This document shows positions 10,806-21,860 of a DNA stretch of 64,000 bases, in pieces. Under the pieces are notes generated by a model that worked only from the letters and a program-made list of their open reading frames with translations, searched no databases and was not told where the DNA came from. How positions within the stretch are numbered: the first letter of the stretch is position 1; the number at the start of each line of letters is the position of its first letter. Position numbers and translations under genes: made by a program. The DNA lies in NCBI GenBank assembly GCA_029204045.2, contig CM055067.1, positions 28,656,838 through 28,720,837 on the forward strand, in the 5' to 3' direction. This DNA comes from Tillandsia leiboldiana. Lineage: Eukaryota > Streptophyta > Magnoliopsida > Poales > Bromeliaceae.

Positions 10806-11199
10806 AGCACGTCGTCGCAGGTATCACTCTGCTTCTGTTTACCGCGCTAGAACCCTTTTTGACACCGGAGCGACCCTCTCGTTTATGTCTCGAGACTTCG
10901 CACTGACCCATGATTTTGAGTTGAGACCCTTACCCAGTTTGATGACCGTTCACACCGCGGGAGGATCCTTGGAGGCACGCAACATGGTGCCTTCCTGCCC
11001 TATATGGATGGGAAGGCTTCCGTGCCCCTGGGATCTGGTAGTCATTCCATTGAAAGAGTATGATGTAGTGCTCGGAATGGATTGGCTCACGTGGTACCTT
11101 GCGGTCATAGACTGTGAGAAGCGCGAGGTACGACTGATGTACCCCGATTTTCCGGAGAACGTGTACTTGGCCTGCAAGAGCGTTCCTTTTCTTCCATGA
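10806..11199 (+). pseudogene. gypsy aspartic protease
   Basis: The retropepsin active site is visible as LFDTGATLSF with DTGA at 10861-10872, followed by the conserved VLGMDWL about 70 residues later. Protease cleaves the Gag-Pol polyprotein. It is out of frame with both the preceding knuckle segment and the following reverse transcriptase, so the polyprotein is broken at both joins as sequenced. The order gag, protease, RT is that of gypsy elements. Confidence 0.8.
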
Positions 11200-11236
11200 T
11201 TCCTGCATCCCGAGCCAGAAAGCTGGTAGAGGGCGG

Positions 11237-12250
11237 GTGTATGGCCTACATGGTGTCGGTGGCCCTGGCCGCCGGATCCTCCACGGCACTCCCCGACATC
11301 CCTGTAGTGAGGGACTTCCAGATGTTTTTCCGGCCGAACTACCTGGATTACCCCCCGAGCGAGAAGTTGTCTTTCCCATTGAGCTTCCACCCGGCACTCG
11401 ACCAATCACGAAGGCCCCCTACAGGATGGCCTTCGCGGAGCTGAAGGAACTTAAGGCGCAGCTAGAGGACCTCCTGGACAAGGGGTTTATCCGACCGAGT
11501 GTGTCCCCTTGGGGCGCGCCTGTACTCTTTGTACGAAAGAAAGACGGGAGCTTGCGGTTATGCATCGACTACCGGGAAATCAACAAAGTCACAGTGAAAA
11601 ACAAGTACCCCTTACCTAGGATTGATGACCTCTTTGACCAGCTGCGGGGTGCAACTGTCTTCTCAAAAATCGACCTGCAGTCGGGATACCACCAGCTCAG
11701 AGTTCGAGACGAGGATATTCCGAAGACGGCATTCCGGACTCGGTATGGCCATTACGAGTTCACAGTAATGCCGTTCGGGCTTACTAATGCGCCAGCGGTG
11801 TTCATGGACATGATGAACCGAGTTTTCAGACCCTTCCTGGATCAGTTCGTTGTGGTCTTCATCGACGACATCCTAATTTACTCCACCACCGATGGGAAGC
11901 ACGAGGAGCACCTACGAATTGTTCTACAGACCCTTAGGGAGCAGGAGTTGTTCGCAAAACTTAATAAATGCGAATTCTGGCTTCGTGAAGTTGGGTTTCT
12001 AGGGCATATCATTTCAGCAAGCAGGAGTCGCAGTGGATCCCAAGAAGGTGGAGTCGGTGACCGACTGGCCCCAGCCGACCACAGTGACAGAGGTGCGCAG
12101 CTTCTTGGGCCTTGCGGGCTACTACAGACGTTTCGTGGAGGGTTTCTCGAAGATTGCGACCCCTCTGAACCGCCTAACCCGGAAAGGAGTAAAGTCATAT
12201 GGACGGTCCAATGCCAAGAGAGCTTTGAAGAACTTAAGAAACGGTTAACA
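11237..12250 (+). pseudogene. gypsy reverse transcriptase
   Basis: Classic RT blocks appear in order: LKAQLEDLLDKGFIRPSVSP, then SLRLCIDYREIN, KYPLPRIDDLFDQL, FSKIDLQSGYHQL, MPFGLTNAP and the catalytic FIDDILIYS (near 11860). The catalytic aspartates are intact. The wording is that of Tekay/Del chromoviruses. A frameshift near 12020 moves the thumb (WPQPTTVTEVRSFLGLAGYY) to another frame before the original frame resumes. The enzyme would copy element RNA into DNA in the cytoplasmic particle; as sequenced it cannot be made whole. Confidence 0.9.
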
Positions 12251-12640
12251 AGAGCGCCTGTGCTTGCCTTACCAACCCCTGGAGAAGACTACGAAGTCTA
12301 CTGCGATGCATCGCGAATAGGACTGGGAGGAGTACTAATGCAGCAAGGAAGAGTCATTGCCTATGCTTCAAGACAACTCAAGGATTACGAACAGAAACTA
12401 CCCGATCCATGACTTGGAGCTTGCCGCAGTGGTCTTCGTTCTGAAACTGTGGAGGCACTACCTCTACGGTGTGCATTGCAACGTGTTCTCGGACCACCAA
12501 AGCCTCAAGTACCTTTTCACCCAAAGGAGCTTAACCTACGGCAGAGGAGGTGGTTGGAGCTACTGAAGGACTACGACTTAACCATCCAGTACCACCCGGG
12601 GAAGCAAATGTGGTAGCCGACGCTCTAAGCCGAAAGGGCA
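12251..12640 (+). pseudogene. gypsy RNase H, frameshifted
   Basis: YCDASRIGLGGVLMQQ marks the start of the RNase H fold with its first catalytic aspartate. After a frame change near 12400 the text continues as NYPIHDLELAAVVFVLKLWRHYLYG and VFSDHQSLKYLF. Further small deletions near 12540 and 12605 break the RRWLELL and GKANVVADALSR region. These are losses of one or a few bases, spaced by about 100 bp. Confidence 0.8.
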
Positions 12641-13422
12641 AGCAGAAGGAACTTCGGCGGGCGCGATCACGCCGCAGAACGACTTGATCGCGGAATTTTC
12701 ACGATTGAGGTTGGAAGTGGTACCAGCAGGGACGGTTGAGCGACTGTTGACCCTAACAGTCGCGCCGACCCTATTGGAGAGGATTCGGGAAGGCCAAGGT
12801 GCGGATCCGCAGTACAGCTGGAACGGGATAGGATTTCACCGGAGCAAGAAGGAGACTTCGCAGTGGGAACGGACGGCACCCTTCGGTTCCGAGGGCGGAT
12901 CTGCGTGCCCGATCTGCCGGATCTAAAGAGAGAAATCTGACTGAAGCACATTGCGCCCCCTACGTGGCGCACCCTGGAGGCACCAAGATGTACCGAGATA
13001 TCCGACAGACCTTCTGGTGGCCAAGATTGAAGGGAGATGTGACGCTGTTCGTGGCTCACTGTTTGATTTGCCAACAGGTGAAAGCCGAGCATCAACGGCC
13101 CGGCGGGGAAATTGCAACCTCTACCCGTGCCCGAGTGGAAGTGGGAGCAAGTCACAATGGACTTCGTCACCGGATTCCCCCGTTCGCAGCAGGGGACACG
13201 ACGCCATCTGGGTTGTCGTGGATCGGCTAACGAAAGTCAGCTCACTTCCTACCCATCCACACGACCTGGACACGCGACGGCTGGACAGGTCTACCTCAGC
13301 GAGATTGTAAGGCTGCACGGGGTGCCAAGAGTCACCTCGGACAGGGACACAAGGTTCGTTAGAACTGTGGAAGAGTCTACAACGAGCTTGGGACCAAGTA
13401 CACTTCAGCTCCGCCTTTCACC
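12641..13422 (+). pseudogene. gypsy integrase, N-terminal part, cut by gap
   Basis: The H2C2 zinc domain is recognisable (AHPGGTKMYRDIRQTFWWP then HCLICQQVK, 12964-13085). The start of the catalytic core follows in another frame (WEQVTMDFVTGFP with the first core Asp, near 13155), then a frame with VTSDRDTRF holding the second Asp (near 13340). The sequence runs into Ns at 13423, so the third catalytic residue, any chromodomain and the 3' LTR are not seen. Several 1-bp shifts lie in the last 500 bases. Confidence 0.8.
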
Positions 13423-13522
13423 NNNNNNNNNNNNNNNNNNNNNNNNNNNNNNNNNNNNNNNNNNNNNNNNNNNNNNNNNNNNNNNNNNNNNNNNNNNNNN
13501 NNNNNNNNNNNNNNNNNNNNNN
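13423..13522. other. Assembly gap (100 N)
   Basis: The left side is integrase of a forward gypsy element; the right side is the inside of a reversed LTR. By comparison with the intact LTR at 36026-39974 the right side lacks about 960 bases of LTR, and the left lacks the integrase end and a 3' LTR. The real gap must therefore be kilobases, not 100 bases. Confidence 0.95.
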
Positions 13523-15159
13523 AACAGAACACTAAACTCTCAGAAGACCGACACCAATAAGGGTTCGGAAACCGATAGACGGTGCTAAGAACCCTATCAA
13601 ACAGAACAGACTCTAGGCTCCGCCTATCGAAGTTCCCGATCCCTTATAGTTCGGGAAAGCAAAACCCGGTACACACGCAGAAACACCAACAGGGCCCGAA
13701 AGTCCCGGGAGACCTACACCTACAACCCTATCAAACAAGAACAGGTTCCAGGCTCGGCCCCCGTGGCTTTCGTCCCGACAGAACGGCCCCTAGAACCCGG
13801 ACCACTCGAATCCTTTCGAGTGGGATATTACCAGACAAAGGACATTTGTTATTTGTGACAATCATTGATCTAGAAGAAGTTCATGTTTAATGATTTTAGT
13901 TTCTTTAGAAAAACAGTTAGAAAATAAGGTTTTTACCCAAACCCCGAAGGGCGATGCTTTGTCCAATCAACAAGAACAGACTCCAGCGGCCCTTCGATGC
14001 TTGGAAGAAAACATTGGTAGGCTAAAATCATGTGTAATGTCGAAAAGGGTTCTGGGTTTCTAGGTCCGGTCTAACACTAGAAAACTACCCTGCCACTAAC
14101 ACAGTGGCGACGCCCCAAACAGGGGAAAACCAGATCTCTCGGTCCACCGTTTACCCCAAACGTTCCCGATACAGACAGCGAACCACAAGCATCTACCAGA
14201 CTCCACTCTGCTCCCAGCACGAGTTGCAATGCCTCCACACACTAAAAGAAGTCCGACCGCTCGGCCCATACCCGGGCGAGGATAACACTAAGTCCAAGAA
14301 ACACATAAGTGGGAATGTCTAAACATAAATAACCCTAGCCCAAGTGAGGGTTTTCTACTGTCTGGTTACACATGCAACATATGACGGGGGTGCTAGGTCA
14401 GGTTCCAAGATAACAAATATTTAACATGATAGAAGGAAGTAAGAGATTACAAATCGACAGATAAACAAGGAACAACAATTCCTAACACTCTAGCATGCTA
14501 CCCAAGTCCAATCACTATCATGCATGATTTCATATATCAATAGAATTAGAGAAAAGTCTAGATCTTGAAAGCAAGCCACCCCCTGAAAACGCTAACTGTC
14601 CGGAGTCGTACAGCTGAGAAACCAGAAAAATAACACTCTAAGTCCAACAGGTCCTGCACAGTCCACAATCCCTCCTGGGTACAACATAAGGCTACAGTTA
14701 TACTTTAATCCCAAAATCTGCCAAGATTTACTACACTGAAAACACAGCCGCAAAGATGCGATTATTTCACCTGCTGAATGTGCTCGAAAATTCCAAATAA
14801 AATATCCCTGCGATCCTCGTGTTGATAGCTTCGAAACAAGTACCTGCACGCCAATTCCGAGCACCGTAGGCCAAGTTACAAATTCCAAGTATCGGTGCGC
14901 AAAATCCCAAAACCATCCAACTGTAAACTCTTGTACAGATAAAAGGAAAAAGTGTATACCTTCGGGAAGGCCTCCAAAAATTCCAAGAAAAATCCACGAT
15001 GATCCTCGCGTTGATTAGATGAAAAAAGTCTATAAGAACGTCCTGATCCGAGACTCGTGCGCGGAGATCTCCCCAAAAGAAGCTGCTGCCCTCACCAAAA
15101 CTCACAGCAAGAAGGGTCCCAATGAGCACGAGAAAACACCTCGAAAAACGCGAAATCTG
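13523..15159 (-). mobile_element. Reversed gag-only gypsy element: 3' LTR, part 1
   Basis: This aligns along its whole length with 36989-38653 of the LTR at 36026-39974, with many single-base losses near the gap that suggest low-quality sequence. It is interrupted at 15159 by the Sirevirus insertion and resumes at 21545. The first roughly 960 bases of the LTR (plus-strand order) are in the gap. Reading frames in this stretch are not genes. Confidence 0.85.
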
Positions 15160-16520
15160 TGTTACGGCATTTTGTGTTGGCACATTTCGTGAGTTTGAGT
15201 CGGAGTCTTAAAGGGAACAAATTGTCAATCAGCAATCAAAGACTTAGAGAAGATTCAACAAGAGCTCAAGTTGACACCCAGTGTCTTGAGTCTTGAAGAT
15301 TGAAGTTGAAGAATTGTGGATCAGTTACATCAATCTCAAGAAGAAAGTATTCAAGAGGATCAGGTATGTTTAACTAAATAATTGTGGTGATCCGAATACT
15401 TTCTTATAGTGTAGAAACACTTGGATGAACTTTTAATTGCATAATAATCAAAACTGGTGTTCGGACTTGTTCAGGATCCGGATCAGAGCCAACGATCCGG
15501 ATCCCGAAGGTTGTTGCTTCATACAAGACTTCGATCCGGATCCATGCAATTTCCGATCCGGATCCCGAATGTTAAGTTTTCTGATTTGTATGAACGATCC
15601 GGATCGGGCAATGCGATCCGGATCCCGAACCATGGTATTTCTGGAATCGTCAATCTCGTTACGACGATCCGGATCGCAGTAAATCCGATCCGGATCGCCG
15701 TCCTGAAAATTTCCAGATAAGGTATGTTTTTGATTCTTATCTCTTTCCAAAGGTTTCTAAACTATAAATAGACGTTTAGGGTTTCTCAAAAACGTGGGAG
15801 CTACGGCCGATCTTTTTATAAAACTCTTGAGAGCACACCTAGAGGCTAGGTTTTCATCGTTCTTCTTTATAGCCTCTTTTAGGTCAATTCGATGGTTCTT
15901 TCAAGAACATATCTTTTGTCGAATTGATCTAATCTTTGCTTAGAGATTTCTTCTATGGTTCTTCATTGATAATCTAAGCAAAGGATCACCATCGAAGTCA
16001 ATATTCTTATCGACTGAGTTTGCGTCGTGGATTCGACGTGGCATCGTGGATTCGGTGTGCTAAAGGCGTTTCGTGGATTCGAAGCGTGCGTTCGTGGATT
16101 CGAACGTGAGCAGTGGACGTGCAAAATCGGTGGAGCGCGAGGTCCAAGAAATTGAAGGAGGGGTTAAATCCGTGGAGACGGTAATCACCTTGTTATTCTT
16201 CTTTTCTTAGGGATTGTTATTGCGCGGATATCCAACCGGTCAGCGCAAGGTCCGAAGAAGCTGAAGGAGGGGTTGAGTCCGTGGAGTCGGTAATCACCTT
16301 GTTATTCTTCTATTCTTAGTGGATTGTTATTGCGTGTTGGTCCCGTGGTTTTTCTCCTGGATTGGAGTTTCCACGTAAATCTCGGTGTGCTGTTTTTATT
16401 TTCCGCATTGGTTTTTATTTTGCACTGAGATTGAGTTTTTAAGTATTACACCTATTCACCCCCCCTCTAGTTGTTTGATAGTACCTATTTAGATCCTTGT
16501 GGATCCATAATAACTCTACA
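15160..16520 (+). repeat. 5' LTR of the Sirevirus-type element
   Basis: 1361 bp. It holds eight GATCCGGATC-type palindromes (15475-15700), a possible TATA run CTATAAATAG (near 15763), four CGTGGATTCG motifs (16030-16110) and a direct repeat of about 105 bp around GGTAATCACCTTGTTATTCT (16160-16345). Clustered CpG-containing palindromes are a described feature of Sirevirus LTRs. Confidence 0.92.
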
Positions 16521-16522
16521 AT

Positions 16523-16533
16523 TGGTATCAGAG
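16523..16533 (+). other. Primer-binding site of the Sirevirus-type element
   Basis: TGGTATCAGAG, two bases after the LTR end, matches the initiator tRNA-Met complement and confirms the LTR boundary at 16520. Confidence 0.85.
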
Positions 16534-16554
16534 AGGGTTTTAGGTTTATCTATC

Positions 16555-17826
16555 ATGATGGGTGAAAGTGGTAATATTTATAGACCTCCTCTTTTTGATG
16601 GGACTAATTATGCTTATTGGAAAGTGCGGATGAGAGCTTTTCTCATCGCAATTGATGAGCGAGTATGGCAATCCGTGGAATGCGGTTGGGTGCATCCTGT
16701 TGAGGAAGTAGGAAATTCTACTACCCCAAAACCTCGCTCTAGATGGTCCAAAGAGGAATTTGAAAGATCTTCTTACAATGGGAAAGGTATGAACGCTTTA
16801 TTTAACTCTCTTTCCTCGACTGAATTTACAAGAATTTCCGCGTGTGAAACCGCGAAGGAAATTTGGGATATTCTCAAAATTACACATGAGGGTACTAATC
16901 TTGTAAAAATTCAAAAGCTCCAGATGCTTACAAGTCAATTTGACTCTATTCATATGGAAGAGCATGAATTGTTTACAGATTATTACACTAGACTTCAAGA
17001 TGTAATTAATACATGTGCTAATCTAGGAGAAAAGATCCCGGAGTCGAAAATTGTAAGAAAGATACTTCGGACTCTTCCGGAACGGTTTAGGGCAAAGGTT
17101 ACCGCCATTGAAACCGTTAGTCATCCGGATGAGATGAGTGTTGAGGAATTAGTAGGTGCTTTGCAAACTTATGAATTGACTTTTCCTACTAATCAAGTTT
17201 CTTCCAAGTCTTCTTCTAAGCTTACAGGTATTGCATTCAAATCAACAAAGGAAGAAGATAGCGAATCAAGTTCCGACGATGAAATCTCTTTTGCCGATTT
17301 TGAAGAACAATTGGCGCGGATAGTAAAGAAATTTCGTCGGAAGTTTTGGAAGAATCGAACCGATGGATCTTCATCCACGAAATCTTCTAAAGGATCATCG
17401 GGTTCTAAATCCTCTAATCTCAAAAGCTTTGCAAAACCCTCTAAAGAAAAAGAGAAAGATGATTTCGAAGGGGAAATCCAATGCTATCGATGCAAAGGCT
17501 ACGGCCATTTTTCAACGGATTGTCCTTCTCCGAAATCATATAAAAAGAGGGCTTTGCAAGCAAAAACTTGGGACGATTCTACTTCTAATGAATCGACCTC
17601 AAGTAAAGGGGAAAAAGTTGTTGCCTCTCATGCCTCTTATATTCCCTCTTCTAATGGTTGCTTATCATCTTTAATCACTGACTCTATTCCTTTGATTTTG
17701 CATGAAACATCAACATCCGGCGGAGAGTCATCAGTGAGGGGGAGTCGGACGAGGAAGAACTCGTTGAGGCATATCAACAACTTCTTGCGGAATCTAAGAA
17801 GATGGCCAAGCATATCAAGAAGTTGA
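16555..17826 (+). CDS. gag: copia gag, N-terminal open part
   Basis: 423 codons from ATG 16555, chosen because it follows the primer site and opens MMGESGNIYRPPLFDGTNY, the usual copia gag start; the frame is open further upstream only through LTR DNA. A UBN2/gag-polypeptide domain spans roughly residues 10-240 (YWKVRMRAFL, LEWDILK-like EIWDILK, HMEEHELFTDYYTRL). A CCHC knuckle CYRCKGYGHFSTDC begins at residue 310. After about 17735 the frame becomes nonsense while a neighbouring frame continues with the expected acidic and coiled-coil text, so a small frameshift has split gag. It would form the particle shell; as written the C-terminal part is lost. Confidence 0.85.
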   Translation: MMGESGNIYRPPLFDGTNYAYWKVRMRAFLIAIDERVWQSVECGWVHPVEEVGNSTTPKPRSRWSKEEFERSSYNGKGMNALFNSLSSTEFTRISACETAKEIWDILKITHEGTNLVKIQKLQMLTSQFDSIHMEEHELFTDYYTRLQDVINTCANLGEKIPESKIVRKILRTLPERFRAKVTAIETVSHPDEMSVEELVGALQTYELTFPTNQVSSKSSSKLTGIAFKSTKEEDSESSSDDEISFADFEEQLARIVKKFRRKFWKNRTDGSSSTKSSKGSSGSKSSNLKSFAKPSKEKEKDDFEGEIQCYRCKGYGHFSTDCPSPKSYKKRALQAKTWDDSTSNESTSSKGEKVVASHASYIPSSNGCLSSLITDSIPLILHETSTSGGESSVRGSRTRKNSLRHINNFLRNLRRWPSISRS

Positions 17827-18515
17827 GGAAGCAACGACTTGAGAATCAAGACGAGAATCATGCTTTAAAGATAAAACTTCATGATCTCGAGGAGGAACAA
17901 CGACGTTTATTGAATAACAATAAAATCCTCCAAGAAAAGCTAAACCAATCGGAGACAAACGCTAAATCATATACGGACAAGATTGGTTTTCTAGAAAAAC
18001 AGTTTGAGGAGATTCATGTCACCAACCAAGCATTGACCAAACAAGTTCATCAACTTAAATCCGACATACAAAGGATCTCAACCGATTCCAAGAAACTTGA
18101 GTGTATGTCCGGTTTAGGTCAAACAAGCAAGGTTGGTTTGGGATTCAAAAAGGACCAAACTGTGAAGGCTTCAAGTTCCACAACTAAATTGAAAGGAAGA
18201 ACTTGTCACCTATGTGGACTTGAAGGACATTTGGTGAAGGATTGCCCGAAAAAGAGAAAGAAGAATTCTTCGGCAACTTCATCTACGGAGCGAACTCAAC
18301 GGAATCAAAAGACACATCAAGTCAAAGGAGTTCACTCAACCCACCAAAGGTCCGAGCCACAACATCAATCATACAAGTGGATCATTGCGAGGCAAAGATC
18401 TAAGGTGGATCAACAGTCAAAGCGGACAACCCCCGGCCACAACGAATCAAGACAACCCAAAATCCAGCGATTTTGGATTCGGAAAGGTGATATCTTTCCT
18501 TGTCTTAAGTTCTAA
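17802..18515 (+). pseudogene. copia gag, C-terminal part (coiled coil and second zinc knuckle)
   Basis: This frame in fact continues upstream to about 17735 and follows gag after the frameshift. It is rich in Lys, Glu and Gln with long heptad patterns (about residues 1-110), then CHLCGLEGHLVKDC (second CCHC knuckle, starting at residue 135) and a basic tail, and stops at 18515. Sirevirus gag genes have such an extended coiled-coil tail. In an intact copia element the protease (DSGCS-type motif) should follow; instead only WIIARQRSKVDQQS and a stop appear. Confidence 0.65.
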
Positions 18516-20182
18516 ATAGCTTATGACTGTATGTAATGCTTTGATTAGTTTTTCTTTCATATTTTTCTTAATCTTTGCATTACATGTTTCTCAATGCTCT
18601 TCGTTTTTATGTTTTGTTTAATCAAAAGGATTTTAACGAACAAGTGCATTGAATAAAAAGGGTTTTCACTTTCATTCACTCCAAATTAATTTTATATGGA
18701 TTATCAACTTTACTTCATAATCATAATCTTGAAGATACTTCATTATAGGAGTTTTTGATATTATAAGCATCAAATTTTAGAAATCATGTGTGATCTTCAG
18801 ATGCTTAATCTATCTCGGTTGTGTGAGTTCTTTGTGATAAACATGAGACAACCGATTGACTAAAATTTGAGATTTAATTCTTTCACGTAAGAGATTGCCT
18901 TCTTACAAGGGTAAATAATTGAATTATGAAAGATGTGGAAAGAGTTACATCCGAAAGGAGTGTGAAAACTACCACCACATGCTGGAAAGAGCTGCCACCC
19001 CGGTCGTCCGGTTTGTGTGTGAAGCTACCACATGTTATGGATGCTTGATAGTATTTTATGAGAAAATCTTTAGTTGAAGCATTTGGAGATTTATATGCAA
19101 AACTCTTATATTTTGAACAATCTCCTGGTTGGTATAAGGTGGAATAGTTGAAAGATGCTCAAAGAGCCACCCTTAGGTATTTTAGTGCTTATCTCAAATT
19201 TGAAAGGGTAAGAAATCAAATTGATGTCATTTGGAAATCTCTGTAAGTCATCTTTGTAAATCCGTTACATCTTGATAGAGTTTGGATCTCAAGATTATTT
19301 TTGATGACTTGTGTTTGATGAATATAACATGAAAAACGGTTTATAATGTTTTACCTTTATTTTTCATGATTTTGGAGTAAATCTTTTTAATTTTGTGAAA
19401 TTAATTGGATTGAATGACATCTGTGTGAATTCACTGTTTAAAGCACTTAAATTGATTTCTTGATGGAATACAAATCGGTATTTGAAAGGATTCTAAAATC
19501 TGGATTTGTTTCAAGAAATTATTTGATTTTTGCTTTCTGGTATAGGTACGAAATCTGCATTTTTGTTATATACCAGAACTGAGTTTTTATCTCTCTTTCT
19601 CTATGAACTAATATTGTTAGTGATTTACTTTTGTCTAGTATGTTCACTGTTTGACAATTTGTGACAAAAAGGGGGAGAAGAGAAATGATCGGAGATGAGA
19701 TCATCAAGAGAGTACAAACGAAAATGAAAAAATGGGGGAGAACGGAAAATGATGATCGTATCACAAAGGGGGAGGATATAGATGCTCAAGACAGGGGGAG
19801 AACATGGATGCTCTTGGATGCTCAAGATAGGGGGAGATAAAGAACAGATTGAAAGAGCCACAAAACAAAAGCTGGAAAAACAAAAGAACCAAATGGAAGA
19901 CGAATCAAATGTAGGATTTTAACTCCTAACGACTAACGTTTGATTTTGTTTGGAGTTTTGTTTTGCAGGAATTACATCACTTTAAGACTCCAAGTCCTAA
20001 GTCATAGAGTATGTTCTAGGACTGTTTGGTTCAAATGTATTTTGTATTTATTGGATCTTTCACGCAAAGAAAATCAATGTTTTGGTGATAACATTGAGTT
20101 TCGTCTTTTTGGTTTAAGATGAGTGACTTGAGCGACTTTATGTATTTTTGGGTTTTGTCACGAAATTGCCAAAGGGGGAGAT
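18516..20182 (+). other. Non-coding 3' interior of the Sirevirus-type element with multiple polypurine tracts
   Basis: A/T-rich, with no coding similarity seen. Between 19668 and 19840 and again just before the 3' LTR there are at least six GGGGGAG tracts (near 19671, 19733, 19769, 19795, 19830, 20174), several followed by related phrases such as GATGCTCAAGA. The last abuts the LTR and is the functional plus-strand primer. Repeated tracts in this place are a known hallmark of Sireviruses. Confidence 0.75.
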
Positions 20183-21544
20183 TGTTACGGCATTTTGTGT
20201 TGGCACATTTCGTGAGTTTGAGTCGGAGTCTTAAAGGGAACAAATTGTCAATCAGCAATCAAAGACTTAGAGAAGATTCAACAAGAGCTCAAGTTGACAC
20301 CCAGTGTCTTGAGTCTTGAAGATTGAAGTTGAAGAATTGTGGATCAGTTACATCAATCTCAAGAAGAAAGTATTCAAGAGGATCAGGTATGTTTAACTAA
20401 ATAATTGTGGTGATCCGAATACTTTCTTATAGTGTAGAAACACTTGGATGAACTTTTAATTGCATAATAATCAAAAACTGGTGTTCGGACTTGTTCAGGA
20501 TCCGGATCAGAGCCAACGATCCGGATCCCGAAGGTTGTTGCTTCATACAAGACTTCGATCCGGATCCATGTAATTTCCGATCCGGATCCCGAATGTTAAG
20601 TTTTCTGATTTGTATGAACGATCCGGATCGGGCAATGCGATCCGGATCCCGAACCATGGTATTTCTGGAATCGTCAATCTCGTTACGACGATCCGGATCG
20701 CAGTAAATCCGATCCGGATCGCCGTCCTGAAAATTTCCAGATAAGGTATGTTTTTGATTCTTATCTCTTTCCAAAGGTTTCTAAACTATAAATAGACGTT
20801 TAGGGTTTCTCAAAAACGTGGGAGCTACGGCCGATCTTTTTATAAAACTCTTGAGAGCAACCCTAGAGGCTAGGTTTTCATCGTTCTTCTTTATAGCCTC
20901 TTTTAGGTCAATTCGATGGTTCTTTCAAGAACATATCTTTTGTCGAATTGATCTAATCTTTGCTTAGAGATTTCTTCTACGGTTCTTCATTGATAATCTA
21001 AGCAAAGGATCACCATCGAAGTCAATATTCTTATCGACTGAGTTTGCGTCGTGGATTCGACGTGGCATCGTGGATTCGGTGTGCTAAAGGCGTTTCGTGG
21101 ATTCGAAGCGTGCGTTCGTGGATTCGAACGTGAGCAGTGGACGTGCAAAATCGGTGGAGCGCGAGGTCCAAGAAATTGAAGGAGGGGTTAAATCCGTGGA
21201 GACGGTAATCACCTTGTTATTCTTCTTTTCTTAGGGATTGTTATTGCGCGGATATCCAACCGGTCAGCGCAAGGTCCGAAGAAGCTGAAGGAGGGGTTGA
21301 GTCCGTGGAGTCGGTAATCACCTTGTTATTCTTCTATTCTTAGTGGATTGTTATTGCGTGTTGGTCCCGTGGTTTTTCTCCTGGATTGGAGTTTCCACGT
21401 AAATCTCGGTGTGCTGTTTTTATTTTCCGCATTGGTTTTTATTTTGCACTGAGATTGAGTTTTTAAGTATTACACCTATTCACCCCCCCTCTAGTTGTTT
21501 GATAGTACCTATTTAGATCCTTGTGGATCCATAATAACTCTACA
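20183..21544 (+). repeat. 3' LTR of the Sirevirus-type element
   Basis: 1362 bp, matching 15160-16520 except for a few single-base differences (for example near 20478, 20571, 20860 and 20979). It ends TCTACA and is followed by the target duplication ATCTG. Confidence 0.92.
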
Positions 21545-21852
21545 ATCTGAAAATGTGCGAGAACACCAAAATCGTAGCCTAACCTGTTACGAATCCACCA
21601 GTGAAGGAATCGCTCGAAAAGATGGTCGGAGTAGGTCGGGGGAGCTCGTACACCGAAGAGCGACGGAAGAAGCACCGAAGAAAGAACATCGCGCCGAGCC
21701 AAGAAAATAAGAATCTTGAAAAGTGTGCCCCCAAAAATGCCCAAACTCTGCAGATGGAAGCTTCACAGCGAGAGGATCAACTTTGCTGAAGAGCTCCAGT
21801 CGGTTTGACGCTTGGAAGTGCCAAAAAGTCGAAGTGGAAGAGAGCACGGGCC

Positions 21853-21860
21853 TTTAAATA
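21853..21860 (-). promoter_or_regulatory. Candidate LTR TATA box
   Basis: TATTTAAA on the minus strand sits inside the palindrome GCCTATTTAAAGGC, directly downstream of the GC island. The same block is at 38957-38964 in the other LTR. Position and composition suggest the U3 promoter; there is no transcript evidence. Confidence 0.5.

Larger units (their letters stand above)
15160..21544 (+). mobile_element. Complete gag-only Sirevirus-type copia retrotransposon
   Basis: The LTRs at 15160-16520 and 20183-21544 differ at only a handful of positions and both run TG...CA. The element is flanked by ATCTG (15155-15159 and 21545-21549). The same LTR DNA without the insertion is present at 38649, where ATCTG occurs once, which proves the insertion point. 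The interior (3.66 kb) has a primer-binding site, a gag-like coding region and a long non-coding 3' part with several polypurine tracts, but no protease, integrase, RT or RNase H that I can find. It would depend on enzymes from an intact relative. LTR near-identity indicates a recent insertion. Confidence 0.93.

Noticed and set aside
16165..16350. Tiny introns (GTAATCACC ... TTCTTAG) in the Sirevirus LTR
   Set aside because: The spans are about 40 bases, too short for plant splicing, and are explained by a duplicated 105-bp unit.
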